Positions 8,284 to 17,326 of a stretch of DNA of 64,000 nucleotides are shown in pieces. The translations under genes and the position numbers were made by a program. The notes under the pieces are model-generated. The model was not told the origin of the DNA. It saw only the letters and a program-made list of their open reading frames with translations, and ran no database searches. Each line of letters starts with the position of its first letter. The stretch's first letter is position 1. This stretch comes from Gammaproteobacteria bacterium (GTDB lineage Bacteria; Pseudomonadota; Gammaproteobacteria; Steroidobacterales; Rariloculaceae). The stretch lies in the NCBI GenBank assembly GCA_017577365.1, contig PKRJ01000009.1:1-64000 (forward strand). The letters run 5' to 3'.

Positions 8284-8314
8284 CGCGGCACGGCGGGAGA
8301 CCCGCCGTGCCGCG
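8284..8314 (-). terminator. Strong hairpin just after the TonB receptor stop
   Basis: A perfect 14-bp inverted repeat (arms 8284-8297 and 8301-8314) with an AGA loop (positions 8298-8300) begins 8 bp beyond the receptor stop codon. Its stem is G+C-rich and no T run follows on the minus strand. It is most likely a transcription stop or mRNA-stabilising stem for the receptor gene. Confidence 0.55.
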
Positions 8315-8322
8315 CAGCCGCC

Positions 8323-11300
8323 TCAGAACACCATCTTCAAGCCCAAGTACGCCCGTCTGCCCAGAATGTCGTAGTAGTTCGGGTCGGTGTTGGCCGCGTT
8401 CCGGTTCGGATTCACCGGATTGTTCGGATCGCTGCCGACGATCGGCGGCTGCTTGTCGAACAGGTTGTCGATACCCGCACGCAGCGTCATCCGCTCGTTG
8501 ATGTCGAAGCGGCCGAAGAAGTCGAAGATGTCGTACGACGGAACGCCGAGCACCGTCGCCTCGGGCGAGCGGGCCTTCGCCGCATCCTCGGCCCGAGGCA
8601 GATGCCGCCATCCGAGCCCGAGCGTCGTTCTGCCGCCGCCCAAGGTGTAGCCGAAGGTCGAGCTCAGCCGATAGTCGAACTGACCGCCCTCGGCCAGCGT
8701 GCCTTTGAAGTCGGTCGCCGGCTCGCCGGGTGCGTCCTGCCGTTTGTACTCGTTCAACACCGTTGCGATCGACGAGATCGACAGCGAGCCCGGTCCGATA
8801 TTCTTGCTCCAGCTGATCTGCACGTCGATGCCCGACGTCTCGAGAATGCCGGCATTCGTGAACGGCGCGTCGACCTGCTCGCGCTCGCCGGTCGTGGGAT
8901 TACGGCCGATCATTCGGCAGTACTCGTTTTGCGGGTCGAGCGTCGGATTGCTCCTGCCGTCGGCGTTGAAACACTTCTGATAGACGAACAGCGAGTTGAT
9001 CGGCGCGATGACGTCGGTGATCTCGATGTCGTAGAGGTCGATCGACGCGGTCAGGTTCTCGAACCGGCCGATGCCGTTCAGCACGATGCCGAGGGTCCAC
9101 GTCTTCGCTTCCTCGGACTTCAAGTCGGGATTCCCCCGCTGGATCTCGATCTCGAGCGGGAAGAACGGTGCGCCCGGCCTTTCGAAGGTATTCGCCTCGT
9201 CGCTGCCCGGCACGCCGAACGGCGTGTTCGGGTTGCCGATCAGCGCGAAGCAAAGCTCCTGGACCGCCAGACGATTCGGGTTGTCCGCACGGTTGCCCCA
9301 CGGCGCGAGCGTCGTGTGCTGGCAGGGGTCGCTCGGCCCGAACGGCACGACGAGCAGCAGCGGGCCTTGGAACAGCTCGGCCGTGTTCGGTGCGCGGTTC
9401 GCGACCTGGTAACCGCCGCGCAGCTTGATCCGTTCGGTCGCGGACCAGTTGAAGAGCGTTTTGTAAGTGCTGACTTCACCGACCGCGAGGCTGTAATCCG
9501 AGTATCGATAGCCGAGCTCGAGCTCGAGCCGCCGCGACGCCGGAACGAGCAACTCGCCGTAGATCTCCGCCACGTCGGTCTCGCCGAGCGTATTGTTCGA
9601 CGCGAACAGGCCGATCGGATGGTCGGCGATCGAGACGTCGTCGTTCAGCGGATCGAAACGGAACGTGTTCTCCCGATACGCCGCGCCGGCCGCGAAGCGG
9701 AGATCGCCGGCGGGCATCTTGGCGAGCCCGCCCTGGATATTCGCCTCGACCACGTTCTGCGTGAGCTTCGACATCGCCCTCGCCTTGGAGTCGATCGATT
9801 CGAGACATCGCGGGTCGAAGCCGCCTTGACCGAAGAAGATCGGCAGCCCGGTCGGGCACTCGAGACCGTAATTGCGCCCGAACGGGAACGTGCCCTGACC
9901 GAAGCTCGGCTGCGCGACGAGGGTCTGGTAACGCTGCAGGGACGGTAGATTCATGTAGGCGTTCAGCGTCTCCGTCTCGCCGGTCGAGACGTACGCCTCC
10001 CATGTCCAGTCGCGGTTCGGAAAGCCGCCTTCGAGGCCCGCCATGATCTGGTAGACGTCGTTCGTCGTCGTCTGCATCTGCGGGGCGCCGAAGAAGTCGA
10101 TCACGCGGAACAGCTGCCAAGGCTCGTCGGCGGCGGACTCCGTGCCGATGATCTCGCCCGTATCGGGATCGCGGACCGGCCGCTGGCGCGACTCGAGCAG
10201 CGTCTTGAGCGCGGGAGGAATCTCGCGCTCGTCGTGCGGGATCGTCGCTTGCCATACCGTGATCGCCGGCGGATAACCGCCGTTCGTCGTGACCTCGACG
10301 TTGCTGTACGTGACTTGCGCGAACGCGGTGACGTTGTCGGTCAGGCGATAGAACGCCCTGCCGAACGCGGCGCGCCTCTCGAGCGGCGTCGACGCGATAC
10401 CGTCGAAGAAGACCTGCCCGAGATTCCCGTTGGGATTGATCCGCATGCCCGCGAAGCCGTAGCCGCGCTCCGTGCTGCCGAGCGGACCGCGATAATTGAC
10501 CGCGCCTTGCAGAATGAACGGCGAGCCATCCGGGTTGAAGTAGATTTCGTTGACGACCGGCCGGTCGGGATCGGCGGTCACGTTGACCGTGCCCGGAGGG
10601 ATGCCGTACTCGGCGAACACGGCGTCGACCGCTTCCTGGGTCGGGCGCGGCGCACCGGCGCCGAACGAGAAGCCCGCCGGCATCAGAAAACCGCCGGCGG
10701 TCGTCTGCGGGTCATACCAGCCGTTCATGTAGAAGTCGCGGTCGCGCTGCCAGACGATCTCGCGCTTGTACCACTCGACGCCGAGCATGACGTTGCCGCG
10801 GCCGTCGTCGGCGTTGAGGCCGATCAACGTCGTGAAGCGGGACTCCTCGCCGTCACCCTCCGCGGTGATGCCGCTGTGGAAATCCATCTCGACGCCTTCG
10901 AAATCCCGCTTGAGAATGAAGTTGACGACGCCCGCGAGCGCGTCGGCGCCGTATACCGCCGATGCCCCGCCCGTGATTGTCTCCACCCTCTGGACCGCGG
11001 CCGCCGGGATCGTGTTGACGTCGACGACCAGTGCCGCGTTCGCCGGCTGCGGCCGCCGCCCGTCGACGAGCACGAGGGTGCGGTTCGTGCCGATTCCGCG
11101 CAGGTTCATGCTCGCTATCCCCAGCGATACGGTCGGGCTGCCCTGCGTGCCCGATACGAATTGCGTGCCGGCCGGCGAGAATTGCGGCATCTGATTCAGC
11201 ACGCTTTCCATGCTGAGCGTGCTCGAGCTTTCGAAACGTTGCGTGTCGAGCGTCATGATCGGGCTCGCGGCCTCGAAGTCGCGTCTCACGATGCGCGACC

Positions 11301-11460
11301 CGGTGACCCGGACTTCCTCCATGACTCCCGCCGACGCGTCTTGCGCCTCGGCGAGATCGGTATGCGCGGAGCCGAGCGCCGCGGAGATTGCCGAAGCGAG
11401 CACGGCGATGCGCGGTCGTAGCGATGTCGATGCATGACGGACGCCTTTCGTAGAAATCAT
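8323..11460 (-). CDS. TonB-dependent outer-membrane receptor (1045 aa)
   Basis: Start ATG 11460 has an AGGGGGAGGATCCG ribosome site; the longer frame upstream is not needed. A signal peptide (to about residue 40) is followed by a TonB-box-like segment (MEEVRVTGSRI), a plug domain with GIASMNLRGIGTNRTLVLVDGRRP and VQRVETITGGASAVYGADALAGVVNFILKRDF, and a very large 22-strand-type barrel that ends in an aromatic residue (LGLKMVF). The long loops and the GSRI motif match the large receptors that Caulobacter-like and Steroidobacter-like bacteria use for oligosaccharides, peptides or other large nutrients rather than classic siderophore receptors. The substrate cannot be read from sequence. It is divergent from a DUF6152 fusion gene, which suggests shared control. 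Confidence 0.9.
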   Translation of the reverse strand: MISTKGVRHASTSLRPRIAVLASAISAALGSAHTDLAEAQDASAGVMEEVRVTGSRIVRRDFEAASPIMTLDTQRFESSSTLSMESVLNQMPQFSPAGTQFVSGTQGSPTVSLGIASMNLRGIGTNRTLVLVDGRRPQPANAALVVDVNTIPAAAVQRVETITGGASAVYGADALAGVVNFILKRDFEGVEMDFHSGITAEGDGEESRFTTLIGLNADDGRGNVMLGVEWYKREIVWQRDRDFYMNGWYDPQTTAGGFLMPAGFSFGAGAPRPTQEAVDAVFAEYGIPPGTVNVTADPDRPVVNEIYFNPDGSPFILQGAVNYRGPLGSTERGYGFAGMRINPNGNLGQVFFDGIASTPLERRAAFGRAFYRLTDNVTAFAQVTYSNVEVTTNGGYPPAITVWQATIPHDEREIPPALKTLLESRQRPVRDPDTGEIIGTESAADEPWQLFRVIDFFGAPQMQTTTNDVYQIMAGLEGGFPNRDWTWEAYVSTGETETLNAYMNLPSLQRYQTLVAQPSFGQGTFPFGRNYGLECPTGLPIFFGQGGFDPRCLESIDSKARAMSKLTQNVVEANIQGGLAKMPAGDLRFAAGAAYRENTFRFDPLNDDVSIADHPIGLFASNNTLGETDVAEIYGELLVPASRRLELELGYRYSDYSLAVGEVSTYKTLFNWSATERIKLRGGYQVANRAPNTAELFQGPLLLVVPFGPSDPCQHTTLAPWGNRADNPNRLAVQELCFALIGNPNTPFGVPGSDEANTFERPGAPFFPLEIEIQRGNPDLKSEEAKTWTLGIVLNGIGRFENLTASIDLYDIEITDVIAPINSLFVYQKCFNADGRSNPTLDPQNEYCRMIGRNPTTGEREQVDAPFTNAGILETSGIDVQISWSKNIGPGSLSISSIATVLNEYKRQDAPGEPATDFKGTLAEGGQFDYRLSSTFGYTLGGGRTTLGLGWRHLPRAEDAAKARSPEATVLGVPSYDIFDFFGRFDINERMTLRAGIDNLFDKQPPIVGSDPNNPVNPNRNAANTDPNYYDILGRRAYLGLKMVF

Positions 11461-11725
11461 CGGATCCTCCCCCTCTGAGTTGAGCCTGCTGCCGTGCTCG
11501 ACAAGGCGGGATGGTCTCACACGACAGAACGTCTAGTGTGCGTAAAGGACGTGCCGCGGCGGATGAGTGTCGATACCTATTCCCTGCACGGGCGGGGACG
11601 TCATCCCGTGCTTTCTCGGAGGGACGCGCGTCGTCGGCGTCGTTGCGCCAATCCGCCCGAACACGCGCTAAACTGCTCGGGCGCCGCGAGACGTGCGGTG
11701 CGCCGCCGGAGCCGAGGAGGGGGGC
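11461..11725. promoter_or_regulatory. Divergent promoter region between TonB receptor and DUF6152 fusion gene
   Basis: 265 bp with no gene. It must contain promoters for both flanking genes. The inverted repeat CACAC (11518-11522) and GTGTG (11536-11540), 13 bases apart, is the only symmetric element I noticed and could be an operator. No convincing -10/-35 pair stands out by eye. Confidence 0.35.
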
Positions 11726-12952
11726 ATGAAAGGGAAAATCCGCTGCGCGTTGCTCGCCGGGGCGCTGCTTTCGGGCGCCGCCCACGGGCATCACGGCGTT
11801 GCGAACTTCGATCTCAATCGCGACATCGAGCTCGAAGGCGTCGTGACCCGCGTCGAGTTCATCAATCCGCATTCGTGGCTGTACTTCGACGTCACCAACG
11901 ACGACGGCGGCACGACCGCATGGCGCTGCGAGATGCGGGGCGGAACCGTGCTCAGGCGCTCCGGATGGACGGAGGACATGTTCCGTCCCGGCACGCCGAT
12001 CCGCATCCTGGGCTCGCCGGATCGGCGCGATCCGACGACCTGCTATCTCGCGACGGCCTATTTCCCCGACGGATCGAGCGTCGACCGCTACGGTCAGCTC
12101 GTCAGGCCTTCGCGTCCGGCGACGGCCGAGCGGCCGGCGCGTCTGCCGAGCGGCGTTCCGAACCTGAACGGCGACTGGGCGGCCGAGCAGCGCGTGATGA
12201 CCGACCCGCGCGGGCAGGCCGGCACGCTCGTGCCGATCAGCGTCGCGAGCGAGCTCGAGCCCGGCGAGGTGCCGGGAGGCGGTGAGGGCTTCCCAGGTGC
12301 GCGCGGCACATCGCTGTCGATGGCCGACGACCCGGTCGACACGTACTGGAACCGCAGGCCGAGCGTGATGCCGCTGACCGACGCGGGGCGCGCGGCGATC
12401 GAAGGCCTCGATCTGTCCTCGACCGACAATCCGCGGCTGCGCTGCGAGCCGACGAATATCCTGTTCGATTGGGTCTTCGAGATGGACGTGAATCGCATCG
12501 TCCAGACCGAGGCGGAGATCAAGCTGCTGTACGGCTCGATGGGCATCGAGCGCACGATCAGGCTCGACCTCGACGAGCATCCCGAGTCGGTCGAGCCGAG
12601 CCGGGCAGGCCACTCGATCGGACGCTGGGAAGGGGACGTGCTCGTCGTCGACACGATCGGCTTCTTGCCCGGCATCCTGTCGGCCGACGGCCGCGTGCCG
12701 CACAGCGATCGGCTGCACGTCGTCGAGCGCTTCTCGCTCGATCCCGAGACGATGGCGCTGACGCGCGAGTACTATGCCGAGGACCCGCTGTACTTCGAGG
12801 GCCGCTACACCGGCTCGGACGTCGTGTATCCGTCCGATCTGCCGTATTCGGGGCCGGCGAAGTGCGAGGACAAGACGTATCGCGCCGAGCCGGCGTCGGC
12901 CGACGGCGGAGACGACAAGCCGTGGTGGGACTTTCTGATCTTCTGGGACTGA
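11726..12952 (+). CDS. Secreted DUF6152 + 'GRWEGDT' domain fusion protein
   Basis: ATG 11726 follows GAGGAGGGGGGC. A signal peptide (ending about AAHG, residue 21) leads directly into a DUF6152 domain: HHGVANFDLNRDIELEGVV and INPHSWLYFDV, residues 21 to about 120. A long second domain follows, with GVPNLNGDW, RCEPTNILFDWVFEMDV, HSIGRWEGDVLVVDTIGF, VPHSDRLHVVERFSLDPET and ALTREYYAEDPLYF. This second domain recurs in the proteins at 30349-31431 and 58045-59079. The function of both domains is unknown; the protein is predicted periplasmic or exported. The divergent TonB receptor is its closest partner. The His pair just after the cleavage site (AHGHHG) is conserved in all three DUF6152 proteins here and could bind metal. 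Confidence 0.8.
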   Translation: MKGKIRCALLAGALLSGAAHGHHGVANFDLNRDIELEGVVTRVEFINPHSWLYFDVTNDDGGTTAWRCEMRGGTVLRRSGWTEDMFRPGTPIRILGSPDRRDPTTCYLATAYFPDGSSVDRYGQLVRPSRPATAERPARLPSGVPNLNGDWAAEQRVMTDPRGQAGTLVPISVASELEPGEVPGGGEGFPGARGTSLSMADDPVDTYWNRRPSVMPLTDAGRAAIEGLDLSSTDNPRLRCEPTNILFDWVFEMDVNRIVQTEAEIKLLYGSMGIERTIRLDLDEHPESVEPSRAGHSIGRWEGDVLVVDTIGFLPGILSADGRVPHSDRLHVVERFSLDPETMALTREYYAEDPLYFEGRYTGSDVVYPSDLPYSGPAKCEDKTYRAEPASADGGDDKPWWDFLIFWD

Positions 12953-12998
12953 GCGCGCAGCGCGAGCGCGTCGCCCGCGTTCCCGACTCCGGTCGTCG

Positions 12999-14120
12999 AT
13001 GATGCTCACCGCGTTCTCATTCGCGGCGCTCGCCGCGTGGCTCGGCGTGCTGCTCGTGCCGTGGCAGCCGCACCGCGTGCGCGAGCGGCTAGAGGCGTCG
13101 CCAGAGCGGCCGGTGCTCTCCGACGTCACGGTGCTGATTCCGGCGCGCAACGAGGCCGAGGTCATCGGCCGAACGCTCGCGGCGCTCGCCGAGCAGGGGA
13201 CGGGGCTCGATGTCGTCGTCGTCGACGACGAGTCGGACGACGGCACGGCCGAGATCGTAAGAAGCGAGGCGGCGCGTCTCGGGCTCGATCTTCGCGTCGT
13301 CGCGGGCCGCCCGCGGCCGCCCGGCTGGAGCGGCAAGCTGTGGGCGCTCGAGCAGGGGCTCGCCGAGGTGAGGCGTCCGCTCGTGCTGCTGCTCGATGCG
13401 GATATCGAGCTTGCGCCCGGCATGATCGCCGCGCTCGTCGAGAAGGCGCGCGACACCCGCGCCGCGGCGGTATCGATCATGGCGACGCTTCACTGTCGCT
13501 CGCTTGCCGAGAAGCTGCTCGCGCCGCCCTTCGTGTTCTTCTTCAAGCTGATCTATCCGTTCGCGCTCGCGGCATTGCCGAGGAGCCGGGTCGCCGCGGC
13601 CGCCGGCGGCTGCATCCTCGCGCGCACCGACGCGCTGCGCGGCGTCGGCGCGTTCGAGGCTCTGCGCGACGCGTTGATCGACGACTGCACGCTCGCCGCG
13701 AGACTCAAGGCGAACGGTCAGCGCATCTGGATCGGCATGAGCCGGTCCGTGCGGAGCCTGCGCGCGTACGATCTTCGCGACTTCTGGCGGATGGTCAGCC
13801 GCACCGCCTTCACCCAGCTCCGATATTCGGTCTCGCTCCTCGCTGCGACGACGGCCGCGATGCTGCTCGTCTTCGTCGTGCCGATCGTCGCGCTCTTCTC
13901 CGGATCGGCGCCGGCCGCCGCCGCGGGCGTCGCGGCCCTTGCGGCGATGGCGGGCGCGTATTTCCCGACGGCCCGCTTCTACGGCCTACCTGCGGCGTGG
14001 ACGCTGACGCTGCCGGCCGCGGCGGTGCTCTTTCTCGGCATGACGTGGGATTCGGCGCTCGGATACTGGCGCGGCGTGCGCGCGCACTGGAAAAATCGGG
14101 CTTACTCGACCGCGGAGTGA
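12999..14120 (+). CDS. hpnB: Hopanoid-associated glycosyltransferase HpnB (GT2)
   Basis: A membrane-bound family 2 glycosyltransferase of 373 aa. It has an N-terminal hydrophobic span, the nucleotide-sugar domain VTVLIPARNEAEVIGRTLAA, VVVVDDESDDGTAEIV, VLLLDADIEL (DxD), GGCILARTDALRGVGAF and DALIDDCTLAARLK, then three or four C-terminal membrane spans. The order and the ending (ALGYWRGVRAHWKNRAYS) match the HpnB family found in hopanoid gene clusters. Its acceptor is not firmly known; a role in hopanoid modification at the inner membrane is inferred from the family. No other hopanoid gene is in view. Two adjacent ATG codons begin the frame and no strong ribosome site precedes them. Confidence 0.85.
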   Translation: MMLTAFSFAALAAWLGVLLVPWQPHRVRERLEASPERPVLSDVTVLIPARNEAEVIGRTLAALAEQGTGLDVVVVDDESDDGTAEIVRSEAARLGLDLRVVAGRPRPPGWSGKLWALEQGLAEVRRPLVLLLDADIELAPGMIAALVEKARDTRAAAVSIMATLHCRSLAEKLLAPPFVFFFKLIYPFALAALPRSRVAAAAGGCILARTDALRGVGAFEALRDALIDDCTLAARLKANGQRIWIGMSRSVRSLRAYDLRDFWRMVSRTAFTQLRYSVSLLAATTAAMLLVFVVPIVALFSGSAPAAAAGVAALAAMAGAYFPTARFYGLPAAWTLTLPAAAVLFLGMTWDSALGYWRGVRAHWKNRAYSTAE

Positions 14121-14127
14121 GCGCGTT

Positions 14128-14616
14128 TCAACGGTAGTACACGTGCCCGTGGATCTCGACGGTGCGCGTGCGCTCGACGTTCCAAGGCATCGGAATTCCG
14201 CTGCGATGGAAGAACAGCGCCCCGCCGGTCGGATCTTCGCCGCGGTCCTCGAGCATCTCCGCGGCGACTCGAAGCGCGAGCTCCCATTGCGCACGGTCGC
14301 GCGGCACATCGCTCTTGCCGTCGCACCACCACGAGAACTGACACGGCGGCGTCTCGCCGCCCTGGTGCACGACCTCGCAGATCGTCGACGGGAAGAGATC
14401 GCTCTCCACGCGGTTCAGCACGACCGCGCCGACCGCGCGCATGCCCTCTAAGCCTTCGCTTCGCGCCTCGAAATACATCGTCAGCGCGAGACAGCGCCGC
14501 TCTTCGTCGAGATCGGCGGCGTCGTCGGCATGGGCGACGTCGGGTATGTTGCCCGTGGTCGCCATCGTCAGCGCCGCGGCGGCGAATGCGGGAAGCGTCG
14601 CGCGTCGTCTCGGCAT
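14128..14616 (-). CDS. Cell wall hydrolase, SleB family catalytic domain
   Basis: 162 aa with a signal peptide (to about residue 29, VAHA). One Hydrolase_2/SleB domain follows: RCLALTMYFEARSEGLEGM with the catalytic Glu, AVGAVVLNRVES, FPSTICEVVHQGG, CQFSWWCDGKSD and ALFFHRSGIPMPW. The family cleaves peptidoglycan as a lytic transglycosylase-like enzyme, originally known from spore cortex lysis, but it is common in Gram-negatives. No peptidoglycan-binding domain is present, so it is a minimal version. It is convergent with hpnB, 7 bp apart, and has no obvious partner. Confidence 0.88.
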   Translation of the reverse strand: MPRRRATLPAFAAAALTMATTGNIPDVAHADDAADLDEERRCLALTMYFEARSEGLEGMRAVGAVVLNRVESDLFPSTICEVVHQGGETPPCQFSWWCDGKSDVPRDRAQWELALRVAAEMLEDRGEDPTGGALFFHRSGIPMPWNVERTRTVEIHGHVYYR

Positions 14617-14697
14617 GGCGCGAATATAGCCGATGCGGCTTGGAGCTGGACGTCGCCGGCGGGCGACACCATGCGGTTGCGACGCAGCGCGCAGCCG

Positions 14698-15153
14698 CTA
14701 TCGATTCGCGTTCGCCTGGCCTCGCGACGATACCGCGAGATACGCGGCGATATCTCTGATCTCCTCGTCGCCGAGTTCGGTCGGCCGAAACGGCGGCATC
14801 GACCACGAGCCGTTGCGCACGAAGACCCTGAGCACCTCGTAGCTCAAGTCCGAGCGGTCCTCGAGCGCGGCCGGCAGGGCGCCGCGATACTTGATCGCGA
14901 GCGCTCGAGTGCCGGGCATCGCGTAGCGCATGTCGCCCCCGGGCGCACGTGCGTGGCACGGCGCGCAGGTCTGTGCGTACTTCGCACGGCCGCGCGCGAC
15001 GGCGTCGGCGACCGCGATGTCGCTCGACGAGCTCTCGGCAGCTTCCGAGGTCTGCGCGAGCGCGGTGCTTACGGCCGTGAGGAGCGCGGCGCCGAGCACG
15101 ACGACGAAGCGGGCCGCGGCGGCCGCGGCGCGCTCGGTCATCGCCGTCGTCAT
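14698..15153 (-). CDS. Exported c-type cytochrome (single heme)
   Basis: 151 aa. A long signal peptide ends near STALAQ; the mature part has the heme-attachment motif CAPCHA (CxxCH) in ARGRAKYAQTCAPCHARAPG, and the distal Met is probably the one in SWSMPPFRPTEL. The C terminus (LGDEEIRDIAAYLA) is the usual last helix of class I cytochromes c. ATG 15153 is chosen; ATG 15141 is also possible. It is the last gene of a three-gene operon after an exported hydrolase and an exported unknown protein, which suggests it carries electrons for a periplasmic oxidation whose enzyme is elsewhere or unrecognised. Confidence 0.88.
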   Translation of the reverse strand: MTTAMTERAAAAAARFVVVLGAALLTAVSTALAQTSEAAESSSSDIAVADAVARGRAKYAQTCAPCHARAPGGDMRYAMPGTRALAIKYRGALPAALEDRSDLSYEVLRVFVRNGSWSMPPFRPTELGDEEIRDIAAYLAVSSRGQANANR

Positions 15154-15190
15154 GTGCGAAATCGCCGTCACGGGAGACTCGTCACTGCCG

Positions 15191-15793
15191 TCAAACGGGC
15201 TTCGAGTCGCTCGAGCGCGGCGCGATGACCCACGAGCGCAGCGACTCGGAGCGATCCCGCCCCGTTCCGAAGCCGGGCTCGTTCGTCTCGAGCTCGATCG
15301 ACGCGGTCGCGCGGCTCGTGGGGCAATGCATGAGGCGCGCTCCCAGCGCCGCCCAGGACATGTCGCTCGGCCAGTCGTCGACGAGTGCTCGAGGTCCGGA
15401 CAGTCGGTGCCGCACGCATCCGTTCGCACGAAGTTCGTGCTCGCCGCGATAGACGACGCGCATCCCGCGATCGGCGGCGAGCGTCTCGAGGATGAACAAC
15501 GCCTGAGGCGTCGTGACGCCGGCGAGCGTCATCGGCGCACGCTTCCATGCGAGATCGAGGTCGTCGTACCAGAGCCGGGTCAAATCGGCTTCGATGCCGA
15601 CCGCGGGCACGCCATGAGCCGCGGCGACGCGTGCCGCTTCGACGGCTTCGGCGTAACGCGTGTCGAAGACGAAACGCTCGGGGGCGAGTCCTCGCGCGGC
15701 GCTCGACACCCATGCTGCCGCGGACGGGGCCACCGCGGGCAAGCCCGCGGCAAGGACGAGGCCCGATTGGATGAGCTGTCGGCGATCGATCAC
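15191..15793 (-). CDS. Exported hypothetical protein (Tat-like signal)
   Basis: GTG 15793 is chosen because AGGAGAGAGCC lies directly upstream. An ATG 33 bp further on would lie inside the neighbouring gene. The protein begins VIDRRQLIQSGLVLAAGLP, a twin-arginine-like motif and hydrophobic stretch, so it is probably exported folded by Tat. The mature part (about 170 aa) contains FVFDTRYAEAVEAARVAAAH and GVPAVGIEADLTRLWYDDLD, then TTPQALFILETLAADRGMRV. I do not recognise the family. It lies 10 bp after the hydrolase gene and 37 bp before the cytochrome gene, so it is cotranscribed with both. A Tat signal beside a cytochrome hints at a cofactor-binding or redox role, which is inference. Confidence 0.65.
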   Translation of the reverse strand: MIDRRQLIQSGLVLAAGLPAVAPSAAAWVSSAARGLAPERFVFDTRYAEAVEAARVAAAHGVPAVGIEADLTRLWYDDLDLAWKRAPMTLAGVTTPQALFILETLAADRGMRVVYRGEHELRANGCVRHRLSGPRALVDDWPSDMSWAALGARLMHCPTSRATASIELETNEPGFGTGRDRSESLRSWVIAPRSSDSKPV

Positions 15794-15803
15794 GGCTCTC
15801 TCC

Positions 15804-17195
15804 TCAGAACTCGACCGCGGCCGCATCGCGGAGGATCAGCTCGCGGTAGAGCGGCAGCGACCAGCCTTCGCGCTCGAGCTCGTCGAGCCGCTCCTCGACG
15901 CGGCGCAGATAGGCGTGCTTGTCGCCGTAGAGCTCGCGGAGCTTCTCGCGGGAGAACGGCTCCTGGTACGCGCTCAGCCGGCACATGATGCGTGCGCCTT
16001 CGATGCCGCCGTTCGCGATGATCCATTCCGCCGCATTCTCGATCAACGGCTCGCGCGCCGTGTTGAACGGCGCGTACTTCGCGACCGGCACGTCGACATA
16101 AGGGTTGCGCACGCCGCCGAGCGGATTGCCGTGCTCGTCGAGCGCCATCATCGAGCCGTCGTTGTGCGTGTCCCGATCCGTCAAAATCCGCGCGGCGCGC
16201 GGCGGCGTGATGCCCTCGTCGATCCAGCGGAAGAGGTGATGGAGCCCGACGGACATGTACGCCTGGAGCGGGAACATGCTCAGCGGCTTCGTGCACGGAT
16301 TGGGGATGAGCCTCACGTTGTCGCGCGAGTCGACGTGCCCGATCCCGGCGACCTCGTACATGCGGAACTGACGGCCGGGCTCGTCGCTGTCCTGACGCCG
16401 CGAGATATTGCCCTCGACCTCGTGCATCGTCGGCATCTGGATGATCGGCACGTCGATCTCTGGCGCGGTGGCGGCCGTCGACGTCGGGAAATAGCCGTCG
16501 TAGATGTGCTTCATGTCCGGCGTGCGATAGACCGCGTGCGCCGGAAGGTAATTGAACAGCGTGGCCGAGCTCATGGACGTGCCGGCGAGCACCATCTTGC
16601 GGACCGTGACGTTACCGAGCGGTCCGCGGTCGCTTTTGATCAGCGCGCCGACCTGCGCGAGGATGTCGTTGGCTTGGCCGTCCTCGACGACGAGGCGGGA
16701 ATAGCGCTCGGCGTTGAAGCTCTTCAACGGCGCGGGCGTCGTCGTCAGGATCTCGACGGCCGCGTGGCCCGAATCCATCGTGTACGCCGCCGTGAACTCG
16801 AACGCGTGCGCGGCGCCGCTGTAGTGCATCGACTCGGCGAGCACGAGGCCGCTGAAGCGGCTCGGATCGCGCGGCATGCGCACGACGACGCGGGTCGTAT
16901 ACGGACGCCCGTCGGCCGTGCCGGAGACGAAATATTCCCGCGTCGCGTAAGCGAAATCCTGAGGCCCCAAGCCCGGCGCCTGGGACGGCGCGGAATCGAA
17001 CATCGGCCCCGGGCCCGTGATCTCCTCGGAAAGACGGGGCAGCGGAACGGCGGTGGGCTCGGTCGGCAACCCGAGGTCGGCCGCCACGGGCCGAGCCGTT
17101 CCGGCCGGCTGGGCGTGGCTTGCGGCTGCGGCGATCGCCGCGAGACAGGCCGCCGCGGCGAGCAGCGGGCGTCGGTAGGGCGCAATCCGGCTCAT
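15804..17195 (-). CDS. Exported alpha/beta-hydrolase-domain protein (Abhydrolase_10-like)
   Basis: 463 aa with a signal peptide (MSRIAPYRRPLLAAAACLAA and onward, cleavage near SHAQ). The mature protein matches the large 'alpha/beta hydrolase domain-containing' family: FAYATREYFVSGTADGRPY, RFSGLVLAESMHYSG, MVLAGTSMSSATLFNYLP with the likely nucleophile Ser, VPIIQMPTMHEVEG, YEVAGIGHVDSRD with a candidate catalytic His, and LFRWIDEGITPP. Substrates in this family are mostly unknown esters or lactones. The start ATG 17195 has a clear GGGGGAGGAAGCG site. It is the first gene of an operon with the Tat-type unknown protein and cytochrome c. Confidence 0.82.
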   Translation of the reverse strand: MSRIAPYRRPLLAAAACLAAIAAAASHAQPAGTARPVAADLGLPTEPTAVPLPRLSEEITGPGPMFDSAPSQAPGLGPQDFAYATREYFVSGTADGRPYTTRVVVRMPRDPSRFSGLVLAESMHYSGAAHAFEFTAAYTMDSGHAAVEILTTTPAPLKSFNAERYSRLVVEDGQANDILAQVGALIKSDRGPLGNVTVRKMVLAGTSMSSATLFNYLPAHAVYRTPDMKHIYDGYFPTSTAATAPEIDVPIIQMPTMHEVEGNISRRQDSDEPGRQFRMYEVAGIGHVDSRDNVRLIPNPCTKPLSMFPLQAYMSVGLHHLFRWIDEGITPPRAARILTDRDTHNDGSMMALDEHGNPLGGVRNPYVDVPVAKYAPFNTAREPLIENAAEWIIANGGIEGARIMCRLSAYQEPFSREKLRELYGDKHAYLRRVEERLDELEREGWSLPLYRELILRDAAAVEF

Positions 17196-17326
17196 CGCTT
17201 CCTCCCCCTTGAGCGATGCTCCGACGATACTCGAAAAGCCGGAAAGAGCGAAAGATCGTGAGTTGCGGCAGGAGAACCGGCCGCCCTCTTCCCCCGGCTA
17301 GGGGCGGCGGCCGCTCATTCCATCGG

